This document shows, piece after piece, positions 41,962 to 51,360 of a stretch of 56,386 bases of DNA (the first letter of the stretch is position 1; the number at the start of each line of letters is the position of its first letter). The stretch is taken from positions 1 through 56,386 of the forward strand of contig JAJFMH010000024.1 of assembly GCA_021772245.1 (NCBI GenBank), in the 5' to 3' direction. The translations under genes were made by a program, and so were the position numbers. The DNA comes from Chlamydiota bacterium. Its GTDB lineage: Bacteria; Chlamydiota; Chlamydiia; Chlamydiales; Simkaniaceae. The notes under the pieces are model-generated. The model worked only from the letters and a program-made list of their open reading frames with translations, was not told the DNA's origin and did not search any database.

Positions 41962-42731
41962 TTGAAATAAAAGATCTTTGGAAAAAATTTGAAAATAATG
42001 AGGTTCTCAAAGGCCTTTCCCTTGAGATTAAAACAGGTGAAACCATTGTTATTTTGGGAAGATCTGGTGTTGGCAAAAGTGTTCTTTTAAAACACATCAT
42101 GGGAATCGCACAAGCTGATAAAGGATCGATTGAAATCGATGGGCAAACAATCTCTGATCTCAAAGGAGAAAAACTCTATGACTTGAGAAAAAATATGGGT
42201 ATGCTCTTTCAAAGTTCGGCGCTATTTGATTCGATGACCATCGAAGAAAACACCGCATTTTTTTTAAAAGAGCATGGTGATGTTAAAACTGGAAAAAAGT
42301 ATGCAAGCGAAGAGATTCAAGAGATGGTAGATCACGCCTTAGAAATGGTTGGACTTGAAGGCACACAAAAAAAAATGCCTTCTGATCTATCAGGTGGGAT
42401 GAGAAAACGAGCTGGCTTAGCAAGACTTATCGTCTACAGACCATCATATTTGCTCTATGATGAGCCAACGACCGGTCTTGATCCAATTACCGCTATGCAA
42501 ATTAATGAACTTATCGTAAAAACACAAGAGGAGCTAAAAGCTACAAGTATCGTGGTAACACATGATATTGTATCTGCCCTCTATATTGCAGACAGACTCG
42601 CTCTTCATAAAGATGGGAAAATTGCATATGTGGATGAACCCAATGCTTTTTTAGAAATTGATGATGAAATCATCTCTTTTATGAAAAAAACAATTTCTGA
42701 AGATCCACGTAACTTAAGGAAAAGAAGCTAA
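41958..42731 (+). CDS. mlaF: MlaF-type ATPase
   Basis: ABC ATPase that powers MlaE. Seen: Walker A ILGRSGVGKSVLLKHI (about residues 34-49), Q-loop LFQSSALFDSMT, signature LSGGMRKRAGLAR with the MlaF-typical G-M-x-K-R, Walker B YLLYDEPTTGLDPI, and the switch His in VTHDI. The ATG at 41958 (MIEIKDLWKKF) gives 257 aa; a GTG at 41949 is less likely. Overlaps mlaE by four bases and mlaD by one. Confidence 0.96.
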   Translation: MIEIKDLWKKFENNEVLKGLSLEIKTGETIVILGRSGVGKSVLLKHIMGIAQADKGSIEIDGQTISDLKGEKLYDLRKNMGMLFQSSALFDSMTIEENTAFFLKEHGDVKTGKKYASEEIQEMVDHALEMVGLEGTQKKMPSDLSGGMRKRAGLARLIVYRPSYLLYDEPTTGLDPITAMQINELIVKTQEELKATSIVVTHDIVSALYIADRLALHKDGKIAYVDEPNAFLEIDDEIISFMKKTISEDPRNLRKRS

Positions 42732-43933
42732 TGTTAGATTATACCAAAAATATCTTAATCGGACTTTTTATTATCATCGCCTGTGGAATCTTCGTAGCCA
42801 TCGTCTTATTTTTAGAGCCAACAGTTGGTGATGGGAAACAAACTCTTGTTGTTCGCTTTTCTAATATTAATGGGATTAATGTAGGCACAAGGGTCATGTT
42901 TGCTGGAAACCCAGTAGGTGAAGTTGTTAAAATCGAGCAAATACCTGATGCTAGAGCCCAACCAACAGATCAACTCGGTGATATTTACTTCTACCAACTC
43001 ATCATTCATGTAGATTCTTCTGTAAGAGTTTATAATACAGATGAAGTCACTGTACAAACATCAGGGCTACTCGGTGAGAAGTCTATCGCCATTATTCCCA
43101 AAGCGCCTCCAAAAGGTGTAACTCCCAAAAGAATAACTGCAAAAACTCCTGTCTATGCGGATTCAATCGATCCATTAGAAAATGCCCTGAATGAAATTTC
43201 AGTTGTTGCAGATCGCATCGAGGATGCCGTAGATCAAGTTATTATCTGGATTGATGAAAATGGAGACGCATTAGGCTCTGCAATTCGATCATTTGATAGC
43301 GCTATGCAAGAGACCTCAATCGCTATTGAATCACTTAACAGTCTCCATATTTTGGAAGATGTCAAGCTTGCCACGCAAAACTTTAACTACACACTCGAAG
43401 ACATCCAAGACATTATGGCCTATCTCAATGATGAAAACGTATTCAATAACGCTGCAATTACTATGCGCCACGTTAAAAATGCATCCAGATCACTGGATAT
43501 TACCCTTCGTGATATTGCAGATGGTAGCGGAAGTCTTGGTAAATTCATCAAAGAAGATGGATTTTATCTCCGCATAAACTCCATGATTAGCAAACTAAAC
43601 ACAATTTTCAATGATGTGAATCATTACGGTTTTTTCTTTAACATGAATAAAGAATGGCAAAGAACTCGTCTCAAGCAAATTTCCTGGCTAAACTCTCTGC
43701 AAACGCCGCAAGAATTCAAGCAGTACTTCGAAAAAGAAATCGATCAAATCAATACATCTATGGGCCGAATTTCTACTCTCATTAACAAAGCTGATACAAG
43801 TCCTGATAAAGAAAAAATCTTTGAAAGTACTCCCTTTAAAAAAGATTTCTATGAGCTATATCAATCAGTAGAGGCGCTTTCTGATAGCATCAAACTTTAC
43901 AATGAGCAGCTAACAGAAGCAGAAATAGAATAA
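42731..43933 (+). CDS. mlaD: MlaD-type MCE-domain lipid-binding protein
   Basis: 400 aa. One N-terminal membrane helix (residues 8-29), then an MCE domain (about 36-120: VVRFSNINGINVGTRVMFAGNPVGEV, read in two parts, then VTVQTSGLLGEKSIAIIP). The remaining 250 residues are helical and coiled-coil like, longer than in the 180-aa E. coli MlaD, and resemble the long C-terminal helices of MCE proteins that build periplasmic tubes. Could span part of the periplasm without a MlaC carrier. Followed by a hairpin terminator. Confidence 0.92.
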   Translation: MLDYTKNILIGLFIIIACGIFVAIVLFLEPTVGDGKQTLVVRFSNINGINVGTRVMFAGNPVGEVVKIEQIPDARAQPTDQLGDIYFYQLIIHVDSSVRVYNTDEVTVQTSGLLGEKSIAIIPKAPPKGVTPKRITAKTPVYADSIDPLENALNEISVVADRIEDAVDQVIIWIDENGDALGSAIRSFDSAMQETSIAIESLNSLHILEDVKLATQNFNYTLEDIQDIMAYLNDENVFNNAAITMRHVKNASRSLDITLRDIADGSGSLGKFIKEDGFYLRINSMISKLNTIFNDVNHYGFFFNMNKEWQRTRLKQISWLNSLQTPQEFKQYFEKEIDQINTSMGRISTLINKADTSPDKEKIFESTPFKKDFYELYQSVEALSDSIKLYNEQLTEAEIE

Positions 43934-43944
43934 CGTTTGCGATG

Positions 43945-43982
43945 AAAGCCTAACATCTTCCTTTAACAAGTGATAAGGCTTT
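43945..43982 (+). terminator. Terminator after mlaD
   Basis: AAAGCCT / AGGCTTT, 7-bp stem with a 24-base loop, followed by T residues. Moderate support because of the long loop. Confidence 0.5.
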
Positions 43983-44121
43983 TCTCCTAGCGTTTCCAAC
44001 TTCTAACAACTTCTTCATAATATTTCTTCAAATAATGTTGATCATCTTTTGCAAATAATTCTTTGAATTGTTAAGATCGTGTTAATTTTCAAGATCAAAT
44101 CATCACTTTGGAGGTAACCCC

Positions 44122-45480
44122 ATGGCAGCTATACCCGCAGGAACAACTGAAAGTTCAAGTACATTTTTAGATAATCCTAGTAATGGAGCAGCTTTTGACG
44201 CCGCTCAAAGTGCATTTAATGCAATTGAGACAATGTTTGCTACTCGTGACCATAGCAATGAACAAATCACTTCTTGCTTAGAAGCCCTCAGCAAAACTGT
44301 CAATGATGCTGTTACAAAAATTATTAGGCGTGTACACACCGTAAAAAACTATCAAGATGAGAATTTCGAAACGGAAGTTTTCCAAGATGAAGCGAGAAAG
44401 GAATTTGAGTCCGCCCAAGAAATTTTGGAATTCGCACTCGGTGAGCTTACAAAATTTAATATTGGAGCTGCGACTATCGATGCCGCGAAAGATTACATTA
44501 GCGCTTCCTTACTTTCGACAGGTGAGATCGATGAACTTGAAGAATCCTTTAATGGTTTGAATGCAAAGATATTCACAACTCTTAAAAAAGCTACAAATCA
44601 ATTGAATCAAGACTTACGAGCAATAAAGCTTATCTCTGCAAAGATCAGGACTGTCAAAACTGAATTATCTACTAGCAAGCAAGCATTGACTGATGCAATA
44701 GGAAGATTTTCTAGTACAGATTTGCAATATAAGAATGATGAACTACTTACGGATGAGGGTGATCCAGCTCAAGTAGAGTTAAGTTTGAATGAGTACGTTA
44801 CAGATCCAGCTTGTTTTGTAGCCCTTCATTTAGATCCTTCATCCAGCTCTCTTGCACAAGACCAAGAAAAAGCGGTTGAGTTATTTAAAACTCATAGTAA
44901 AGAAAGTGAAGCACTCTTTGAAGAGGCAACAAATGCACTTCGAGATATCGCAGTAATGATCGTAAAAAGCGGCAATGACGAACTACAAACTTTCCAGGAA
45001 AAGGCCAATGCTGCTACTACGACTCTTGTTAAGGTTCAACAAATGGCAGAGCAATTTTTAACTATTCAGAAAAAGCTTCAATTGGAGGCTAAGGATCTGC
45101 GTAGATATGAATTGCCAAGTGAGGATATTCTCCAAAAAATGGGTCGCACAAATATGGCTGCAAGAAATTGGTTCGTAGCTTCATTAAACGATGTACGAAG
45201 ACTTACAAATGAAAAAAAGGATTTAGCTGCCAAGTACGGCCCCATGATTAGCGATCTATATAAAATAGTCACTCTAATAGAACCTCTACAAAATGAATTA
45301 GATACGATTAGATATGATCGTGAATCAAAAGAAAAATCTAAAGCAGATGATACAAACGCAGCAAGCGAGGGCTGGACGGTTCCCGGTCTCGGTTGGAAAG
45401 TAGGTAGTAGTACTACTTCAGGATCTGAAGACCTCAGCGAAAGCGCAGTTATGATTGGTCCAGAAGAGGCTGCCAGATAG
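44122..45480 (+). CDS. Hypothetical coiled-coil protein, 452 aa
   Basis: Not recognised. Strong GGAGG six bases or so before the ATG. The protein is acidic and almost all helical, with long coiled coils (residues about 60-220 and 260-400), no signal peptide and no membrane span. The C-terminal 50 residues are different: low complexity, Gly/Ser-rich with GWTVPGLGWKVGSS. A Ser/Thr-rich N-terminus (AGTTESSSTFLD) would suit a type III secretion signal; this is speculation. Single-gene unit with a terminator after it and next to the Mla operon. Confidence 0.8.
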   Translation: MAAIPAGTTESSSTFLDNPSNGAAFDAAQSAFNAIETMFATRDHSNEQITSCLEALSKTVNDAVTKIIRRVHTVKNYQDENFETEVFQDEARKEFESAQEILEFALGELTKFNIGAATIDAAKDYISASLLSTGEIDELEESFNGLNAKIFTTLKKATNQLNQDLRAIKLISAKIRTVKTELSTSKQALTDAIGRFSSTDLQYKNDELLTDEGDPAQVELSLNEYVTDPACFVALHLDPSSSSLAQDQEKAVELFKTHSKESEALFEEATNALRDIAVMIVKSGNDELQTFQEKANAATTTLVKVQQMAEQFLTIQKKLQLEAKDLRRYELPSEDILQKMGRTNMAARNWFVASLNDVRRLTNEKKDLAAKYGPMISDLYKIVTLIEPLQNELDTIRYDRESKEKSKADDTNAASEGWTVPGLGWKVGSSTTSGSEDLSESAVMIGPEEAAR

Positions 45481-45494
45481 GCTATACTAAAAAA

Positions 45495-45535
45495 ATTTCC
45501 CTAGCCTTGAGGTAGGCGCCTTAGGCTAGGGAAAT
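45495..45535. terminator. Bidirectional terminator between converging unknown genes
   Basis: Perfect 13-bp arms (ATTTCCCTAGCCT / AGGCTAGGGAAAT) with a 15-base loop that itself contains AGGCGCCT. A- and T-rich flanks on both sides fit use by both genes. Confidence 0.85.
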
Positions 45536-45537
45536 AT

Positions 45538-47634
45538 TTACTCGATTTCTCTAACTTCCATGCGTTGTAGATTTGGAAATTGATACAGATCTTTAAAGGT
45601 TTCAATTACTTTTTTCTCATTAATATCAAATTCCCCTTGCATGGTTGTAAGAGCGGATATTACCCTACTGAGTCTTTGTGAGTCTGCGCATCTTTCCCGA
45701 ATCAATAGAGATGGACCAAACAAAAGCCAAAGAGAAAAGTCTTTTTCTTTTTCTTCAAACTCGTGATTCTTACCAAGAAGTTTAATCAAAGAATAGAGGC
45801 CAAAAGAAAATGACCCTCCTATATCAATACTATCTTTACAAGTTAGTGAAAAATAATCAGCTCTTGTAATGTCTAAGATCTTAAGCACAAGTAGATGCAA
45901 AAATATCTCGATAAAATCAAGACGATTTTTTCGAGATAGAGTATTTTTTTTAGCAAAAAATATACTATGAATTCTTGAGATACATTTTTTAGAAAACTCA
46001 TTGATCTCTTTTTTAGGAATGGATTTTGGGAAGTAATAACCACAATCCTCTGCATTTAGAATTTGTTCGTTGAAAGCCTCTTTAAATTCCTTTGCAGAGT
46101 TTAGCTGCAAATAAGTATCTGATTGCATATAAAAATCGGTGTCTTTAGGCAGAGTAACAACAGTTATATTTTTTGCAAATTGCGCACTTTGTTGCATGGA
46201 TTCTAGAGCATGACACCGAGCATGCTCTACTATATCCGTTCTATTTTGCAAATTAATAACTAAACACCGTTTATCGAGGCCTCTTATAAAGGCTCCAAAT
46301 TCAGGTGTTATCTCTGCTTTATTGATCATTGTTTGATATGTAGGAGAGGGAATCCTCAAACAACGAGCTTTGAAACTCTGGGCTGATATATCAAAAAGGG
46401 TAGATGGATAGTTATCCTGGGTAAGAGGTTCATATCCATCTAAATACTGCTTTTCTAAGAAGGCATCCATTGTTTTTAGGAGCGGCCCACTTGGAAAATT
46501 ATTCAACTTCTGTAAAATCGCATCTTGGATATCTAGAATGTAATTCCAAAACTTTAACGATGAAGTTTTACTTCTTGTTTTTTTCTTGGTGTGAAGACTT
46601 TCTATATACCCTATAAAATCTTCTGCTTGCGAGGTAGCTGTATAGAGAAAAAAACAAGTTTTATGTAAGAGATCAACAATTGCTTTTGAGAGTGAATCGA
46701 GCTTATCAAGCTTTTCACCAATTAGATAATAATAGTCTGTCGAATCCACTAACTCTTTTAAATAAGCTAAAAAGTCATGAAAATATAAATGTGCACTTTT
46801 ACCAAGAGTATTGGTCAACAGATTTCGAGGTTCTTTCGCGAGACTTAATGCCATCATCATTGAATAGATCTTTTTTACCATAGGTAAATCATTTTGTTTG
46901 GTAGCCATTTTAGAAAAATGCTTGAGCTCTTTTTCTAAATTAGTATGAATTTCTTTGGCCATTTTTCGAATGGCACTATCTTTAATCACTTTAATACGTA
47001 GAAGCGGATCCTCCCCTTCTAAACTGTGAATAATTTCATCAAAATCTGTAACAAGTTTAATATGTCGAAGAAGATTTCTATTAAAATAAGGGCTACCGTC
47101 CTCTTTTCGGATATAGAAAAGCTCGTATTTTTGATCTCTTTTTACAGTCTCGAGGTCTTTAAGGCCCATTCTTTGCATATCAAGAACATCGTCTTCTTCA
47201 GAAAGCTCTTCAAGCCATCTGTCTTCTTTTTCAAGACCTTCGATAAATTTTTGTTCAATATTTTCTAAATAAAACTTACTTAAGTTTTTAAACTCTTCAA
47301 GCTCTGATGCTTTAGAGACATGTGCTCCTGTAAATAATGCACCATATTTATCGATCTTTGACGCAGCGTCTTTGGCAAGAAGCATCATAGACCGTATTCC
47401 CTTCTGGGTTTCGTGGCTATATAGAGTGTTTTTATCTTTGGAGACTTCTTTTAAGTAGTTATGCACTGCACTAAAAGAATCTTGAATAGTAGCAATTTTC
47501 TTTGTCTTTTCAGAAATATCCATTAATTCGATTGGATCTACTTTTTTCTTTTTAGATTTTGTAGGCGGATCCATATCTGCTATGTGAGATAGGTTTTCTA
47601 CTGCATCGAGAATATTTAGCTTTTTGCGACTCAT
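45538..47634 (-). CDS. Hypothetical protein, 698 aa, probably lineage-specific
   Basis: Not recognised. Soluble, helical, with a Lys-rich patch near the start (TKSKKKKVD, residues about 26-34), acidic clusters (EELSEEDDVLD), and no signal or membrane segment. The last third contains short more conserved-looking stretches such as FGAFIRGLDKRCLVINLQNRTD, which could form a Rossmann-like strand-turn-helix. GGGAG lies seven bases before the ATG at 47634. A large cytoplasmic or secreted chlamydial protein is the likeliest reading. Confidence 0.8.
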   Translation of the reverse strand: MSRKKLNILDAVENLSHIADMDPPTKSKKKKVDPIELMDISEKTKKIATIQDSFSAVHNYLKEVSKDKNTLYSHETQKGIRSMMLLAKDAASKIDKYGALFTGAHVSKASELEEFKNLSKFYLENIEQKFIEGLEKEDRWLEELSEEDDVLDMQRMGLKDLETVKRDQKYELFYIRKEDGSPYFNRNLLRHIKLVTDFDEIIHSLEGEDPLLRIKVIKDSAIRKMAKEIHTNLEKELKHFSKMATKQNDLPMVKKIYSMMMALSLAKEPRNLLTNTLGKSAHLYFHDFLAYLKELVDSTDYYYLIGEKLDKLDSLSKAIVDLLHKTCFFLYTATSQAEDFIGYIESLHTKKKTRSKTSSLKFWNYILDIQDAILQKLNNFPSGPLLKTMDAFLEKQYLDGYEPLTQDNYPSTLFDISAQSFKARCLRIPSPTYQTMINKAEITPEFGAFIRGLDKRCLVINLQNRTDIVEHARCHALESMQQSAQFAKNITVVTLPKDTDFYMQSDTYLQLNSAKEFKEAFNEQILNAEDCGYYFPKSIPKKEINEFSKKCISRIHSIFFAKKNTLSRKNRLDFIEIFLHLLVLKILDITRADYFSLTCKDSIDIGGSFSFGLYSLIKLLGKNHEFEEKEKDFSLWLLFGPSLLIRERCADSQRLSRVISALTTMQGEFDINEKKVIETFKDLYQFPNLQRMEVREIE

Positions 47635-47931
47635 TTGGACTCTCCCATTTGATCATCCCCTGAGATTATTATGATCCTGAATTGAATTAATTTTCAACTA
47701 TGTCAACTCGGAGGCAATTTGATCGTAAATAACTCACAAAAAATAAGATACGGATATTAGCTCCTATTAGAAAATTTGCAATTTGCTTAGAATAAGGAGG
47801 GTAAAAAAATAGATTTTTTTTGAAAAAAAAATGAATTTTTTTCTAATCCTTTTATTCAAAAGGAATTGAGTCTACTTCCATTTAATTAGAGATGAGCTCA
47901 AAATAATAGCTAACAATATGAATCTCAGAGA
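47635..47931. other. AT-rich gap, 297 bases
   Basis: No gene seen. A/T runs up to nine bases around 47813-47842 suggest bent DNA. TCCTTTT-ATTC-AAAAGGA (47847-47864) can form a small hairpin, perhaps a weak terminator for the plus strand. It is also the 5' region of the 698-aa gene. Confidence 0.4.
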
Positions 47932-48741
47932 TTAATGAATAGTAATTGTTTTGGAAACTTTATTGAAAATTCCAGGAACTAGATCAAAATCTTTATCTAA
48001 AAGTTCAATCATAATGGTATGAGATCCTTTTGGAAGGCCATATATATAGTAAGGCACCCAATCTGTAAGCATTCTATTTACATGTCCGTCTATTGAAAGC
48101 CTTATCTTAAAGCCATCAGAAGAGAGCTGACAGTTTGTAAGGTAAAAATCTAACAGAATGGGGGTATTTGAGTCGGACGCAGAAAAATGTCCTTGAGGTT
48201 CATTATATGTAAGATAAGGTTTGGAAAGATCTTGATTAAGTGTATTTTTTTTAGATGGATCTTGATAATAAAATACTTCTGCATCATATGCACCCGGATC
48301 TTTGAGAGACTCACCAAATGATCTAACAGGAAATGTTCTAATAATATGCTGGCCTGACTGAATTGGGCCTTTAATATCAAAGGATACAATTTTATCGTAG
48401 AATTCTCTATTCTCATCAAAGGAATCCTCCCTGGATTGATTGTAATCTTTATAAGGCCCTTCATCAATGATAACTCGTACAGACTGCGCTTTGGGGTTTT
48501 CACGAAGCTCTTTAGCTCGATCAAATTGGCTAATTACTCCAAGTGGAAAGCCTTCAAGCCTCATTTGAGCAGGAATTGGTAATTTAGATTTTTCAGCATG
48601 ATTTCTTGGAAATACAACCTTTAGAATAATAGTATTTGATTCTGGGGTTCGTGAAACAGGAACAACTCTGATATCTGAGTATTTTGCAAACACCATTGTA
48701 GAAAGAAGTACTGCACAAATAAATAAAATTTTGCATTTCAT
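47932..48741 (-). CDS. Exported hypothetical protein, 269 aa
   Basis: Signal peptide in residues 1-18 (MKCKILFICAVLLSTMVFA). The start at 48741 has GAGGA eight bases upstream and gives a normal signal; an upstream start would add 12 polar residues before it. The mature protein is beta-rich with RVVPVSRTPESNTIILKVVF and a final Ig-like or FN3-like section (HTIMIELLDKDF), which resembles domains found in envelope proteins. No firm family. Follows the MFS gene by 44 bases, so the two may be cotranscribed. Confidence 0.75.
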   Translation of the reverse strand: MKCKILFICAVLLSTMVFAKYSDIRVVPVSRTPESNTIILKVVFPRNHAEKSKLPIPAQMRLEGFPLGVISQFDRAKELRENPKAQSVRVIIDEGPYKDYNQSREDSFDENREFYDKIVSFDIKGPIQSGQHIIRTFPVRSFGESLKDPGAYDAEVFYYQDPSKKNTLNQDLSKPYLTYNEPQGHFSASDSNTPILLDFYLTNCQLSSDGFKIRLSIDGHVNRMLTDWVPYYIYGLPKGSHTIMIELLDKDFDLVPGIFNKVSKTITIH

Positions 48742-48785
48742 AAAAGAGTCCTCAAAAGTGGCACAATCTTTTTGCATAACGCATC

Positions 48786-50324
48786 TTAGATATTATTTTC
48801 TAGCTCGTTCGTAAGTTTTTTTTGTGAAAAAAATCTAAGATAGTAAATGCTGAAAAACAAACAAAATATAGCAAGAAGCAAACAAACAAAGTTTGCAAAT
48901 GCAAATCCAAAAACTGAAGAGGAAACTAAGAAATTTTTAATTGCTGCACTTTGATCATGGGTATATGTAGAAAGCAAATTCTGATCGATAGGATAATCAG
49001 AAAGAATCTCTTGAAATTTACTTGGATTAATGTTTTTGGTAAGAGAATCACTTTTAATAAGCTCATTAAATCTAAATGATTTTGATTGTGAAATAGCGCT
49101 GCTAATTACTGCAACACCAACAGTTGCTCCACTAAACCGAATTGTATTATACATTCCTGTTGCAATCCCACGAGTATTTGATGGCGCCGAGCTGAGTGTT
49201 GCTGTTGAAAGTGCTGTCATGATAAGAGAAATACCTGTTCCAAACAAAAAAAGAGCTGGTGATAGATATAGAACATGAACACTGCCGTTAAAAAACATAA
49301 ACCAAATAAATGAAATACTCAGCATGCAAAATCCAAGAGAAACTGGAATCTTTGGACCAACTCTATCCATTAAATAACCACTAAATGTTGCAAAAAACAT
49401 GATTGGAAGTGTGGAAATAAGAGTCAGTAAACCAGCTTCTAATGGAGAATAAGAAAGTACTCTTTGAAAGTAAAGCGCCCAAAACACTGTCATCATTAAA
49501 AAAAACTGGGTACAAAAAATGAGTACGCTCCCCCCGAAATAGATTTGATTTCGGTACAGCGAAAAATCAATAAAAGGGTGTTTTTTTCCTTTAGTAGTAT
49601 AATATAGAAGTGCAAAAAAGACGCAGGTTAAGAAGAAAAGTAGGATAATAATTGGGGACATTATCCCCCATTCTCTCCCTTGCATTAAAAGAAGAGTAAA
49701 ACAAAAAAGACCTGAAAACAGGCACAAAAAACCAGGCATATCAAAGGGCTTTTTTGTAATTTTTGATTTAGGTATCGAATACATTGTAGAGAAAATGCCA
49801 GCAATTGCGATAGGAACATTTACAAAAAATGCAAGCCTCCAACTCCAAACCTGGGTAAAAAAGCCACCAATAAAGGGCCCAATGGAAAGAAATAAAGATC
49901 CAATTGATACACTCAGTCCTATCGCTCGACCTCTGTGCGAAGAAGGAAAGGTTTCCAAAATAAGTGCCATAGCGCACGGAGACATTAGCGCTGCACCAAC
50001 ACCTTGCAGTGTTCTACTATAAATTAGAAACATCATAGATGGAGCAAAGCCTCCCATTAAAGAAGAAAATGCGAAAAGGCACATTCCTAAACAAAATACT
50101 TTTCGATGTCCGAAGCTATCTCCAAGTTTTCCACCTGTAATGACAAATGTTGCCATACCGAGAGTATAGGCATTTATGATCCATTGAAGCACGCCCCGGG
50201 AAATATTTAAGTCATTTTGTATCGTTGGCAGAGCAATCGGTAAAATAGTGGAGTCCAAAAAAATCATCGCTATTGCAGATGTAATAGATACAAGTGCGAT
50301 TAGTCTTTTTTTAGACTCAATCAT
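48786..50324 (-). CDS. MFS transporter, DHA2 family (EmrB/QacA-like)
   Basis: 512 aa with 14 hydrophobic segments, the DHA2 layout. Seen: FLDSTILPIALPTIQNDLNI (motif D1 region), GGKLGDSFGHRKVF (motif A), RTLQGVGAALMSPCAMAL (motif B/C), RGRAIGLS, and a second motif A-like GYLMDRVGPK. A proton-driven multidrug exporter is the usual role; substrate unknown. AGGAT lies before the ATG. No emrA partner is adjacent. Diverges from the kinase-like pair. Confidence 0.92.
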   Translation of the reverse strand: MIESKKRLIALVSITSAIAMIFLDSTILPIALPTIQNDLNISRGVLQWIINAYTLGMATFVITGGKLGDSFGHRKVFCLGMCLFAFSSLMGGFAPSMMFLIYSRTLQGVGAALMSPCAMALILETFPSSHRGRAIGLSVSIGSLFLSIGPFIGGFFTQVWSWRLAFFVNVPIAIAGIFSTMYSIPKSKITKKPFDMPGFLCLFSGLFCFTLLLMQGREWGIMSPIIILLFFLTCVFFALLYYTTKGKKHPFIDFSLYRNQIYFGGSVLIFCTQFFLMMTVFWALYFQRVLSYSPLEAGLLTLISTLPIMFFATFSGYLMDRVGPKIPVSLGFCMLSISFIWFMFFNGSVHVLYLSPALFLFGTGISLIMTALSTATLSSAPSNTRGIATGMYNTIRFSGATVGVAVISSAISQSKSFRFNELIKSDSLTKNINPSKFQEILSDYPIDQNLLSTYTHDQSAAIKNFLVSSSVFGFAFANFVCLLLAIFCLFFSIYYLRFFSQKKLTNELENNI

Positions 50325-50397
50325 GTAAAGATCCTAAAGGGTGAATGCAAAGGGCTCGAATTTTAGACTTTTTAAAACACAAGAGCAACAAATAAAA

Positions 50398-50426
50398 TTG
50401 ATTTCCCAGCAAACGTTGTTTATAAT
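50398..50426 (+). promoter_or_regulatory. Promoter of the kinase-like pair
   Basis: TTGATT (50398-50403), 17 bp, TATAAT (50421-50426), 29 bases before the ATG at 50455. Near-consensus sigma-70 type. Confidence 0.7.
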
Positions 50427-50454
50427 CATAGCTGTTAAATATAGAACGTAACTT

Positions 50455-51360
50455 ATGTGCCTTTTCAAAAAAATCCAAATATTTGTAATTCTGGCCCTCA
50501 CTCTTGTTGGAGTTGAGCGTCTTTGTCATAAGGCAACAGATGGATTTGCAGTAGTAAATCTTACAGCTCCTATGGGCGATTATAAAAAGTGGAATATTGA
50601 CATATCAAATGAGAAAAAAAATAAAATCATTTCATTACTCGATCAAAAGTTCCACTATTTTGATGTAGGAAGTCAATGTTATGTGTTTTTAGGAGAAGAC
50701 CAAAAAACTATTTTAAAATTTTTCAAATTTCAGCATATGAGAACTCCTCCTTTTTTGGATTACATACCTCTCCCAAAATCTATCGCAAATCGATTACTCA
50801 AAAAAAAAGAGAAAAAGACTCGAATTCTTAACAAAACGTTCGATAGCATCCATATTGCCTATAATCTTATGAAAAAAGAGGCAGGGCTAATTTATACACA
50901 ACTTGGAAATCACAAGCCGATTCAAAAAAAGGTTTCAATTGTTGATAAGATTGGCATTTCTCATGAAATTGACCTCAATACAACCGAATTTATTTTGCAG
51001 AAGCGGGCTGTAACTGCATATAAGTACATTGCTGATCTCATTGATCATGGAAATAAAGATTTAGTCCAAGACGCAATTTACCAGTTACTAATGCTAAATA
51101 TTCAAAGATGTAAAAAAGGAATTGGTGATATCGATCCTGATTTTGCAACAAACTTTGCATTTATTAATGGAAAAGCCGCGTTAATAGATACCGGAAGACT
51201 TTATCTAGATAATAGCAGAAAGGATCCCAGAGAGTATCGTAATGAACTTATACGAATTACTAGGGGTTTCAAAAATTGGTTTTTTGAAAACCACCCCAAA
51301 TTCGAAAGCTGCTTTGACAAAGCCTTTATGCAGATGGAAATGGAGTCAACTCAGGTATGA
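50455..51360 (+). CDS. Membrane-anchored kinase-like protein A, 301 aa
   Basis: Residues 6-20 form an N-terminal anchor. The rest has the residue order of a protein/small-molecule kinase fold: GSQCYVFLGED (glycine-loop place, 72-82), TILKFF (K88, the beta-3 lysine), MKKEAGLIY (E142 candidate), a hinge-like EFILQKR (179-184), then GDIDPDFATNF (D225/D227 and N233) and AALIDTGRL (D245, the DFG place). No HRD motif is present, so it is an atypical or degenerate kinase. The best comparison is the next gene, a paralogue with the same spacing. Cell side of the domain is uncertain. Overlaps the next gene by four bases. Confidence 0.7.
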   Translation: MCLFKKIQIFVILALTLVGVERLCHKATDGFAVVNLTAPMGDYKKWNIDISNEKKNKIISLLDQKFHYFDVGSQCYVFLGEDQKTILKFFKFQHMRTPPFLDYIPLPKSIANRLLKKKEKKTRILNKTFDSIHIAYNLMKKEAGLIYTQLGNHKPIQKKVSIVDKIGISHEIDLNTTEFILQKRAVTAYKYIADLIDHGNKDLVQDAIYQLLMLNIQRCKKGIGDIDPDFATNFAFINGKAALIDTGRLYLDNSRKDPREYRNELIRITRGFKNWFFENHPKFESCFDKAFMQMEMESTQV

